A stretch of 15,941 nucleotides of DNA from NCBI GenBank assembly GCA_036339375.1, contig JAYZBC010000069.1:1-15941 (forward strand), written 5' to 3'. The DNA comes from JAYZBC01 sp036339375 (GTDB lineage: Bacteria > Pseudomonadota > Alphaproteobacteria > MPNO01 > UBA2964). This document shows, one piece after another, positions 1 through 6,569 of this stretch. A model generated the notes under the pieces. That model was not told the DNA's origin. It was given only the letters and a program-made list of their open reading frames with translations, and searched no databases. Both the position numbers and the translations under genes were made by a program. Each line of letters opens with the position of its first letter. The stretch's first letter is position 1.

Positions 1-654
1 GAACTTAAGGGCTTTGGCCAAATCATTATTTTTTTCACAAATTTCTACCATCGATGGTGACAATTCTCGTAGAATTAAACTTGAGCACGCGACATTACGT
101 TGGTGCATTTCATCGCCCATTGTTAACCCCCGCGCTATCAAGGGTTTTAAACTAATTCCCCCAATGTTTCGGATGGCAGCCCCTAACAACGGCCCCAATT
201 CATCCCTGATCCAACGTAATCGGTCTAAAACTTCGCCATCGTTTCCGCCAAAACGCATTACTTTTCCAAGTCCCTCGTTGATAGTGCAGTAGGCGCGATT
301 TCCAAAAGTTTTATTTTTAACTACAAAAACCGGCTGACTTAGAGTAGTCACACCTGTCATTGGACCAACCGTATTGTGATGGTGGTTGGCATCAAAGTTC
401 AGGGCGCCGTTTTGTGCCATTATTTCTGCATCTCGTAAATTTTGTGCCCATCCTTCAAACACAGAAACACCGGCTATTGCTCCTTGCAAAGGGCCGCACA
501 TACGATCCCATTCTATGGGAGGGCCAGCGTGGAAGATGGTTCTTTCATATAAATCTGAGATGACTTCAGCTGCCGGGACTACATCAATTAGGACAGGCTC
601 CGCAGATAATATCCGAGCAAGGGCTTCCTGATTTGCTAGATCTATCTTTTCCAT
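1..654 (-). CDS. DUF1116 protein (AllG/YlbE-like), C-terminus beyond window
   Basis: The frame is open from an ATG at 654 to the left edge, giving 218 residues of a protein usually over 400 long. It begins MEKIDLANQEALARI and carries blocks I recognise from the DUF1116 family: FHAGPPIEWDRMCGP (41-55), a triple-His block HHHNTVGPMTGV (91-102), NEGLGKVMRFGG (126-137) and LTMGDEMHQRN (177-187). Family knowledge: the E. coli relative YlbE (AllG) works with FdrA (AllF) and AllH in oxamate carbamoyltransferase, the late step of anaerobic allantoin use that yields carbamoyl phosphate. Only 18 bases separate it from the FdrA-like mini-gene upstream and no clear Shine-Dalgarno site is visible, so translational coupling is likely. 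It is the last visible gene of the minus-strand operon. A carbamoyltransferase role here is inference; the substrate may differ. Family assignment is fairly sure, function is not. Confidence 0.82.
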   Translation of the reverse strand, partial: MEKIDLANQEALARILSAEPVLIDVVPAAEVISDLYERTIFHAGPPIEWDRMCGPLQGAIAGVSVFEGWAQNLRDAEIMAQNGALNFDANHHHNTVGPMTGVTTLSQPVFVVKNKTFGNRAYCTINEGLGKVMRFGGNDGEVLDRLRWIRDELGPLLGAAIRNIGGISLKPLIARGLTMGDEMHQRNVACSSLILRELSPSMVEICEKNNDLAKALKF

Positions 655-672
655 GATTTTTACGAAATTTGA

Positions 673-849
673 TCAAGCACCCATCTTCGATAAAAGAACT
701 GCTATTTGGGAATCCCCGCTCGCCGGAGGCTGCCAATCCAAATGGATTACTGTTATCCCCAATTCTTGGAGTTCTTTGGCAAAGGTTTCTACGCCAATAT
801 TTATAATATTAATTTTATCTTGGAGAACCGTTTTGTTTTTTATGGCCAT
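673..849 (-). CDS. Small FdrA-tail-like protein (58 aa)
   Basis: This short gene encodes MAIKNKTVLQ followed by a block resembling the C-terminal tail of FdrA: INIINIGVETFAKELQ (13-28) and VIHLDWQPPASGD (34-46). In FdrA (AllF) proteins a similar 'N-I-G-x-E-x-F-A ... D-W-x-P-P-A-x-G-D' stretch follows the succinyl-CoA-synthetase-like domains; here it stands alone. The ATG at 849 is chosen because AAGAG lies eight bases upstream; an in-frame TTG at 870 would add seven residues (MSKRVRK) and lacks a clear site. It sits about 60 bases after the amidohydrolase stop and 18 bases before the DUF1116 gene, matching the FdrA-DUF1116 partnership. There is no signal peptide or membrane segment. It may be a small subunit or docking piece for the DUF1116 protein (inference). 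Composition and context argue that it is real. Confidence 0.72.
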   Translation of the reverse strand: MAIKNKTVLQDKINIINIGVETFAKELQELGITVIHLDWQPPASGDSQIAVLLSKMGA

Positions 850-909
850 TTTTCGTACTCTTTTGCTCAAAGGATATTAATTTTACACGCCTTTTGGCTA
901 TCACCCTTT

Positions 910-2571
910 CTATGCACTTAACCCATCTGCTCCTTCTCGGAAAAAAACAACCTTCCCATCTACAATGGTCATGTCAACCGGAATATCTTTGATACGTTTT
1001 GGCTCAACATGATGCGGGTCTTCCGCTAAAATTGCGAAATCGGCAATTTTTCCAACTTCAATTGAGCCTTTGATCTTCTCTTCAAACGCGTTGTAGGCTG
1101 CGTTGATTGTAAAAACTCGAATTGCTTCGTCTACGGTGATTGCCTGATCTGCGCCAATCGTCTTTCCAGTCCACGTCTGGCGTGAAACGGCTGTTCCCAG
1201 GTCACGAAGAGAATCTAATGGCCAGTAGGCAGGCCCATCTGACCCAGATGTTATTTGTAAACCTGCATCCAACATTGTCCGAATGTTAAAACTTTCTTCT
1301 AACCTTTTATCGCCAATGCATGCTAACAACGATTCCCAGATGTAATGCATGAACGGAATATTTGGTACCGGGAGTACCCCTGTTCGTTTAATGAGATCAA
1401 GACGTTCGTTATTTACCAGCCAATTGCCTAAATGTTCAATCCTGTGACGATGATCATTTCGCGGGTGTTCCGTGAGAGCTCCTTCTAGTGACTTCAGCGC
1501 CATGTCCATCGCAACATCACCTATCGCGTGGATACAAATACGATGTCCCGCTTTATGGTAAAGCCCAACCGTTTCGTCCAATTCATCTTGTTCTATTCGG
1601 ATTAATCCTTCATGGCACGGATCATCAACATAGGGTTCATAGAATTTTGCTACGTGTCCTGTAATTCCACCATCAATCGACATTTTAACGCCGCCAAGCC
1701 TAACCCAGTCATCCCCAAAACCTGTTTTTAATCCCAGGTTGAGCAGACTTTCTTTTTGGATGGCCGCCTCGATGACCCGTATAAGGAGGCTTACCCGGAT
1801 GGGTAGCTCTCTAGCTTGGGAAAGCTCTTGATAGGCACGAATTGATTCGCTGTTCGTGACAATATCATGAATGTTAGTAATTCCTCTTGCTAGGCAACGT
1901 TCTGACGCAAACAGAATTCCCTGTTTCATCTCCTCGTAGGAATATTCAGGGATAACATTTCGCACTAAATATTGCGCGCGCTCTACCAGCTTGCCACTTA
2001 ATTCACCACTTTCATCGTGCTCGATGGCTCCCCCTGCAGGAGGTTCAGTGTTTTTTGAGATTCCGGCTTTTTCGAGTGCTTTTGAATTGATTATTGTTAT
2101 ATGTGCGCCAAAATTGATAGAAACTGGGTTATTTGGTGCGGCCACGTCTAGCTCGTGCCGATTGGGAAAACGCCCTTCAGGCATACGAAAATCTTGCATT
2201 GGACTGCCATGAGCAATGACCCAAGTGCCAGGTGGTTGGGACTGCGCTTGTTCTGCAATTTTCTCTGTGATTTGCGGGATTGAACGAACATTCGAATAAA
2301 AATCTCTACAATCAATTCGGTGCATCATCGATGCACCGCCATCAGCAAAATGGACATGGGGGTCGGTTAACCCTGGCAAAAGGCAGCGCCCTTTTAGGTC
2401 GATGACCTTCGTTCGGCCATCACCCAATAATTCTATATCTCTAGCGGTGCCGACAGCGCCAATTTTTCCATTCCACACGGCCACCGCTTCAGCTGAGGAG
2501 TTTTTGTCATCAGCGGTTAAGACCGTTCCATTTGTCAATATTAAATCGGGGCTGAGGGCAGCAATACTCAT
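910..2571 (-). CDS. YtcJ-like metal-dependent amidohydrolase (amidohydrolase_3 family)
   Basis: This 553-residue enzyme has the full layout of the YtcJ / N-substituted formamide deformylase branch of the amidohydrolase superfamily. Visible metal and catalytic positions are the first-strand motif GLTDPHVHF with H72 and H74, a lysine suited to carboxylation in GGVKMSIDGG (K296), HAIGD (H348), RIEH (H380) and the late aspartate in TSGSDGPAYWP (D445). The N- and C-terminal parts form the usual small beta sandwich, ending in GKIADFAILAEDP and the closing VDGKVVF. The family hydrolyses C-N bonds of amides, formamides or cyclic imides in the cytoplasm; no signal peptide is seen. The ATG at 2571 follows AGGAG at seven bases. 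It lies 16 bases after the transaminase stop, so the two are co-transcribed. The substrate is unknown, though the transaminase neighbour suggests that it releases an amine or amino acid. Confidence 0.9.
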   Translation of the reverse strand: MSIAALSPDLILTNGTVLTADDKNSSAEAVAVWNGKIGAVGTARDIELLGDGRTKVIDLKGRCLLPGLTDPHVHFADGGASMMHRIDCRDFYSNVRSIPQITEKIAEQAQSQPPGTWVIAHGSPMQDFRMPEGRFPNRHELDVAAPNNPVSINFGAHITIINSKALEKAGISKNTEPPAGGAIEHDESGELSGKLVERAQYLVRNVIPEYSYEEMKQGILFASERCLARGITNIHDIVTNSESIRAYQELSQARELPIRVSLLIRVIEAAIQKESLLNLGLKTGFGDDWVRLGGVKMSIDGGITGHVAKFYEPYVDDPCHEGLIRIEQDELDETVGLYHKAGHRICIHAIGDVAMDMALKSLEGALTEHPRNDHRHRIEHLGNWLVNNERLDLIKRTGVLPVPNIPFMHYIWESLLACIGDKRLEESFNIRTMLDAGLQITSGSDGPAYWPLDSLRDLGTAVSRQTWTGKTIGADQAITVDEAIRVFTINAAYNAFEEKIKGSIEVGKIADFAILAEDPHHVEPKRIKDIPVDMTIVDGKVVFFREGADGLSA

Positions 2572-2587
2572 TTTTTTCTCCTATTGG

Positions 2588-3916
2588 CTAATCAAGCCCG
2601 TTTAGCACGTTTTCAAGAATTTCAAAAATTTTGTCTATTTGTTCTTTTTCAATTATCAAAGAAGGGGCTAATGCTACAGTGTCACCAATCTGGCGGAGTA
2701 GCAGCCCTTGGTTGAAACATTGAACAAAACAATCGTATGCCCGTGCGCCAATAGCGCCTTTGCGAGAAGCGATTTCGATGCCGGCAACAAGGCCAATATT
2801 ACGGATATCGATGACATTTTTTGTTGTTCGCAAAGAATGGGCCGCATTTTCCCAGTAGGGTGATAAATCTGCACACCGTTTAAAAAGGTTATCTTTTGCA
2901 TAAACGTCCAGGGTGGCTAAACCAGCTGCACAAGCGAGAGGGTGGGCGGAATAGGTATATCCATGAAAAAGTTCAATTATTTCTGATGGTCCTGTCATCA
3001 TTGTCTTGTAAATGTCACTTTTTACTGCAACGGCAGACATTGGTACGGCGCCATTGGTTAGACCTTTTGCCATCGTTATTATGTCTGGTTGAACGCCAAA
3101 TTTTTCGGCTCCAAATGCTGCACCCACTCGGCCAAAGCCTGTAATGACTTCATCAAAGATGAGTAAAATGCCGTATTGGGTACAAATTTCACGTAGCCGG
3201 TTTAAATAATTTTTCGGGGGAACCAAGACCCCGGTCGAGCCCGCCATAGGTTCTACAATGACTGCTGCAATGGTTGAGGAATCATGTAAAGCGACAAGAC
3301 GTTCGAGATCTTCTGCAAGTACCGAACCCCAGGAGGGTTGACCCCGGCTGAACGCATTGTTTTGCAAATTATGAGTATGTGGCAGGTGATCAACCCCCCC
3401 AAGCATATTTCCGAATTGTTTTCGATTATTGACTATGCCACCGACAGCGGTGCCCCCAAATCCAACTCCATGGTATCCTCTTTCACGACCAATAAATCGT
3501 GTGCGCGTGCCTTCCCCTTTTGCCCGGTGGTAGGCTAACGAAATTTTTAGGGCAGTATCAACTGCTTCGGATCCTGAGTTGGCAAAAAAGATATTGTCCA
3601 AATCCCCAGGTAAAATAGAAACCAGGCGGCTGGCTAGTTCAAAGGCCAAGGGATGTCCAATTTGGAAGGCGGTAGCATAATCCATTTGACTGGCCTGTTT
3701 ACGAATAGCATCGATGATTGTTTGGCGTCCGTGACCGGCATTTACACACCACATACCTGATATTCCGTCTAAAATGTCTCTACCGTCATCAGTTGTGTAA
3801 AACATACCGCTGGCTTTAACGAACATCCTCGGGGATGCCTTAAATTGTCGGTTTGGTGTAAATGGCATCCAGTAAGGATTAAGATCATTAACCAACAATT
3901 GCGCGGCATCAGGCAT
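2588..3916 (-). CDS. Class III omega-amino acid:pyruvate transaminase
   Basis: This PLP-dependent fold-type I aminotransferase has 442 residues from the chosen start. It shows the cofactor aspartate in LIFDEVITGFGR (D255), the Schiff-base lysine in MAKGLTNGAVPMSAV (K284), the phosphate-contacting threonine in GYTYSAHPLA (T321) and the SGSEA loop (about 114-118). Two features are typical of beta-alanine/omega-amino acid:pyruvate transaminases: ISGMWCVNAGHG with W56, and LRQIGDTVALAPS with R408, the residue that switches to bind the alpha-carboxylate. The likely reaction is amino transfer from an omega-amino acid or amine to pyruvate. An ATG at 3931 would add MENTV but has no Shine-Dalgarno site; GGAG at 3926-3929 lies nine bases before the ATG at 3916, and the outer ATG overlaps it. 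This is the first gene of the minus operon. The exact substrate is uncertain. Confidence 0.93.
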   Translation of the reverse strand: MPDAAQLLVNDLNPYWMPFTPNRQFKASPRMFVKASGMFYTTDDGRDILDGISGMWCVNAGHGRQTIIDAIRKQASQMDYATAFQIGHPLAFELASRLVSILPGDLDNIFFANSGSEAVDTALKISLAYHRAKGEGTRTRFIGRERGYHGVGFGGTAVGGIVNNRKQFGNMLGGVDHLPHTHNLQNNAFSRGQPSWGSVLAEDLERLVALHDSSTIAAVIVEPMAGSTGVLVPPKNYLNRLREICTQYGILLIFDEVITGFGRVGAAFGAEKFGVQPDIITMAKGLTNGAVPMSAVAVKSDIYKTMMTGPSEIIELFHGYTYSAHPLACAAGLATLDVYAKDNLFKRCADLSPYWENAAHSLRTTKNVIDIRNIGLVAGIEIASRKGAIGARAYDCFVQCFNQGLLLRQIGDTVALAPSLIIEKEQIDKIFEILENVLNGLD

Positions 3917-3925
3917 TACCGTGTT

Positions 3926-3929
3926 CTCC
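3926..3929 (-). promoter_or_regulatory. Shine-Dalgarno site deciding the transaminase start
   Basis: GGAG on the minus strand is followed by nine bases and then the ATG at 3916. The in-frame ATG at 3931 shares its final G with this site and is preceded only by an AT-rich stretch, so initiation at 3916 is preferred. Confidence 0.6.
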
Positions 3930-3931
3930 AT

Positions 3932-4143
3932 AAATAAAAATTTGTTTTGATATTGTCTAATAGCTATAGCGTACGGTTATATTTCATATCGTGCCCGAGG
4001 TTGGAGTGAACGACAAGTCTACTAAAACGGTTCCAAATAATTTTCTATGCTTCGATAAGTTGAAAAATTGGTTGAGATAGTCTTTAACTATAAGTTTGTA
4101 CGATCTGGTTTTCTCATTGGCTTTTGATTTGTAGGGTTGGCCT
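3932..4143. promoter_or_regulatory. Divergent control region between the two operons
   Basis: These 212 non-coding bases separate the minus-strand transaminase operon from the plus-strand transporter operon, so promoters for both should lie here. The region is AT-rich. A short perfect palindrome GCTATAGC lies near 3963-3970. On the plus strand TTGGTT (4068-4073) and TATAAG (4089-4094) could be a weak -35/-10 pair, but the spacer is only 15. The plus-strand Shine-Dalgarno AGGG sits seven bases before the ATG at 4144. No convincing operator, riboswitch or small gene is visible, and no regulator gene is adjacent. Confidence 0.45.
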
Positions 4144-5130
4144 ATGTCTGTTTTATTGGAAATTAAAAATTTAAGAACGTCGTTTTTCACTAGCGATGGC
4201 GAGGTGCGTGCTGTTGATGGCGTTACCTTTGATATTGAGGAGGGCAAGACTATGGGTCTTGTCGGTGAGTCGGGTTGTGGTAAAAGCGTTACAGCACTTT
4301 CAATAATGCAACTTTTATCAAAAGGAATCGGCCGTGTCGTTGGCGGTAAAATTTTATATCGGAATGAAAATTTAGCAGAGTTTGCTGAGCCGCAAATGCG
4401 GGAAATCAGAGGTAACGAAATCTCAATGATTTTTCAGGAACCGATGACATCGCTTAACCCCGTGTTTTCTGTCGGTGACCAAATTTCAGAATCTGTGCGT
4501 TTACATCAGGGGGTGAGTGCAAAAGCCGCGAGAGATAGAGCGATTGAAATGCTAGAACTCGTAAAAATAGCAGAGCCCCATAAACGCATTAAGGACTTTC
4601 CGCATCAGTTAAGCGGGGGCATGCGCCAGCGAGTTATGATTGCTATGGCACTGAGTTGTAATCCAACCCTTTTAATGGCTGATGAGCCGACTACGGCGCT
4701 TGATGTTACAATCCAGGCACAAATTTTAGAACTGATAAATGAGTTGCAGGCTCAACTTGGCATGGCGGTTTTGCTGATTACACACGACCTCGGGGTTGTG
4801 GCTGAGCAGGCCGATGAGGTGGCTGTGATGTATGCTGGCAAAATTGTTGAACGGGCAAAGCCCGAAATTATTTTTGCCCGCCCGTCTCATCCCTATACCA
4901 TTGGCCTTATGAATTCTGTTCCAGGTGTTACAGATAAAACCAAAGGCCGCTTGGAGGCTATTCCGGGAATTGTACCAAGTCCCCTCGATTGGCCATCCGG
5001 CTGCCGTTTTCGAGATCGTTGTACGAAAGCTGATGACGGTTGTAGTGAGGTGCAACCGGATTTGTTGGAAATAGAACCGGGCCACTGGGTGTCTTGTCTC
5101 AAAGTGCCGGAAACCAAAGCGGCAGCGTAG
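4144..5130 (+). CDS. dppD: ABC importer ATPase, DppD/OppD type
   Basis: This 328-residue nucleotide-binding subunit belongs to a peptide/nickel-type importer. It has Walker A GESGCGKS (41-48), the Q-loop glutamine in MIFQEPMTSLNP (Q98), signature LSGGMRQR (156-163), Walker B LLMADEP (176-182), D-loop ALDV and the switch histidine in LITHDLGVV (H214). The C-terminal oligo-HPY extension starts at SHPYT and carries four cysteines (C287, C293, C300, C318). This spacing is shared by DppD proteins, some of which are reported to hold an iron-sulfur cluster. It works with DppF as a heterodimer on the cytoplasmic face, driving import through DppB/DppC. The ATG at 4144 follows AGGG at seven bases. The stop codon TAG is also the start of the next gene's ribosome-binding site. 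The family is sure; the transported substrate is not known. Confidence 0.95.
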   Translation: MSVLLEIKNLRTSFFTSDGEVRAVDGVTFDIEEGKTMGLVGESGCGKSVTALSIMQLLSKGIGRVVGGKILYRNENLAEFAEPQMREIRGNEISMIFQEPMTSLNPVFSVGDQISESVRLHQGVSAKAARDRAIEMLELVKIAEPHKRIKDFPHQLSGGMRQRVMIAMALSCNPTLLMADEPTTALDVTIQAQILELINELQAQLGMAVLLITHDLGVVAEQADEVAVMYAGKIVERAKPEIIFARPSHPYTIGLMNSVPGVTDKTKGRLEAIPGIVPSPLDWPSGCRFRDRCTKADDGCSEVQPDLLEIEPGHWVSCLKVPETKAAA

Positions 5131-5133
5131 GAG
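5128..5133 (+). promoter_or_regulatory. Shine-Dalgarno of dppF overlapping the dppD stop
   Basis: TAGGAG contains the dppD stop codon TAG and lies eight bases before the ATG at 5142. This decides the dppF start: an in-frame ATG at 5094, inside dppD, would add 16 residues unrelated to the family. The overlap also implies translational coupling. Confidence 0.75.
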
Positions 5134-5141
5134 AAAACAAA

Positions 5142-6128
5142 ATGGCACTATTGGAAATTAAAAATTTAGTGAAATATTTTCCCATTGGAGGAGGTTTCCT
5201 TGGCGGAAAAAAAGAAACCGTTAAAGCCGTTGATGGGGTCTCATTGACTGTGGAGGACGGGGAAACACTCGGTTTGGTTGGGGAATCTGGTTGCGGAAAA
5301 TCTACTCTTGGTCGGTGTCTCCTTAGATTAATTGAACCAACTTCAGGCGAAGTAATTTTCGAAGACAGGAACATTACTGACATGAATTTTGAATCCATGC
5401 GTGAAATGCGTCGAAAAATGCAAATAATTTTCCAAGATCCGTATGCATCTTTAAATCCACGTATGCGTGTGGGAGAAATTATCGGCGAGGGTTTGGAAAT
5501 TCACAAAGTTGCAAAGGGAGAGGAACTTAAGGAACAGGTTATGGGGCTACTGGCTCGGGTAGGGCTTCGCGAAGAGCAGTATGATCGTTATCCTCACGAA
5601 TTTTCTGGAGGCCAACGGCAAAGAATTGGTGTGGCGCGTGCATTGGCACTCAATGCTAAATTTATCGTTGCTGATGAAGCAGTATCTGCACTTGATGTAT
5701 CTATTCAGGCACAAATTTTGAACTTACTTCAAGACCTACAGGAAGAATTTAAACTCACCTATTTTTTTATTTCACATGACTTGCGGGTTGTTGAGCATGT
5801 CAGCGATCGTGTGGCTGTTATGTACCTTGGAAAAATTGTTGAAATTGCACCTGCTGACCAAATTTATTCTAGCGGTCAGCACCCCTATACACGGGCTCTT
5901 TTATCTGCGGCGCCTGTACCAGACCCAACCAGAAAAGCGAAACGCATGGTTCTGGAGGGTGACGTGCCCAGCCCTATAAACCCTCCCCAAGGTTGTAGTT
6001 TTCATCCTCGGTGTCCGTTTGCAGAAAAAATTTGTTCAGAGGTGGAACCAGAACTTTCTTTTGAGGGCGACATAGGCGTTGCATGCCACGTATTTGGTCC
6101 TGGTTCATCAAACAAAATGAAACATTAA
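5142..6128 (+). CDS. dppF: ABC importer ATPase, DppF/OppF type
   Basis: This second ATPase subunit of the importer has 328 residues. The order of motifs is Walker A GESGCGKS (47-54), Q-loop IIFQDPYASLNP (Q98), signature FSGGQRQR (154-161), Walker B FIVADEA (174-180, with alanine where many relatives have proline), D-loop SALDVS and the switch histidine in FISHDLRVV (H212). The OppF/DppF-type N-terminus KYFPIGGGFLGGKKETVKAV confirms the F branch. The oligo-HPY tail has cysteines at 285, 291, 298 and 315, mirroring DppD. It should pair with DppD under permeases B and C, which in this locus lie more than 8 kb downstream. The stop is followed by a 34-base gap before the VOC gene, so that gene is likely on the same transcript. 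The family call is firm. Confidence 0.95.
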   Translation: MALLEIKNLVKYFPIGGGFLGGKKETVKAVDGVSLTVEDGETLGLVGESGCGKSTLGRCLLRLIEPTSGEVIFEDRNITDMNFESMREMRRKMQIIFQDPYASLNPRMRVGEIIGEGLEIHKVAKGEELKEQVMGLLARVGLREEQYDRYPHEFSGGQRQRIGVARALALNAKFIVADEAVSALDVSIQAQILNLLQDLQEEFKLTYFFISHDLRVVEHVSDRVAVMYLGKIVEIAPADQIYSSGQHPYTRALLSAAPVPDPTRKAKRMVLEGDVPSPINPPQGCSFHPRCPFAEKICSEVEPELSFEGDIGVACHVFGPGSSNKMKH

Positions 6129-6162
6129 TCTGGAGCCTTTATACTAAGAGGGGTATTTTATT

Positions 6163-6564
6163 TTGGCAAAACTTCGACATATTGCATTGAGTGTAAAAAA
6201 TCTGGAGGCCAGCGCAAGCTTTTATGAAAAGGCCTTTGGCATGAAACGGGTCCGACAGTCCGATGTTGCAATTATGTTATCTGATGGTGTCGTGTCTCTC
6301 GCTCTTCTCCATTTGCGATCAAACGATAATGCGCCAGACGAACGTGGTCCGGATTATATCGGTTTGCATCATATGGGATTTTTGGTTGATGACGTGTCGG
6401 AGTCGAGTGCGCGTGTGGAGGATGCGGGCGGTGCCTATCATGGCCAAATCAAAAATGTAGGCTCTGGCCCAGAGTTCGAAAGAAAATATCGTGATCCCGA
6501 CGGTGTGGTCTTAGATGTAACAAGTAAAGAACACGCTAAATCCTCTTGGCGTGTACCTGTCTGA
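6163..6564 (+). CDS. VOC-fold (glyoxalase/dioxygenase superfamily) protein
   Basis: This small protein of 133 residues has one VOC domain with the usual two beta-alpha-beta-beta-beta modules: LRHIALSVKNLEASASFYEKAFG (split here only by reading; about 4-26) and IGLHHMGFLVDDV (66-78), closing with YRDPDGVVLDVTS (109-121). Possible metal ligands are H6, H69 or H70, while the end-of-domain position that is Glu in glyoxalase I or extradiol dioxygenases is Asp here (D118). Family members include lactoylglutathione lyases, epimerases, dioxygenases and resistance proteins, so the reaction is open. The start is a TTG: GAGGGG at 6148-6153 sits nine bases upstream and no ATG fits. It follows dppF by 34 bases and converges on the amidase gene with only five bases between stops. 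A role in the same catabolic pathway is inferred. Confidence 0.85.
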   Translation: MAKLRHIALSVKNLEASASFYEKAFGMKRVRQSDVAIMLSDGVVSLALLHLRSNDNAPDERGPDYIGLHHMGFLVDDVSESSARVEDAGGAYHGQIKNVGSGPEFERKYRDPDGVVLDVTSKEHAKSSWRVPV

Positions 6565-6569
6565 CAAAA

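Noticed and set aside
14..292. A 92-codon plus-strand frame at the left edge
   Set aside because: The opposite strand encodes a conserved DUF1116 protein through the same bases, so this is antisense noise.
5094..5141. An upstream in-frame start for dppF inside dppD
   Set aside because: The extra 16 residues overlap dppD coding sequence and the proper Shine-Dalgarno TAGGAG lies just before 5142.
4726..5148. A 140-codon open frame on the minus strand across the end of dppD
   Set aside because: It lies wholly over a well-conserved ATPase gene, and its product is Cys/His/Phe-rich with no recognisable motif; a shadow frame.
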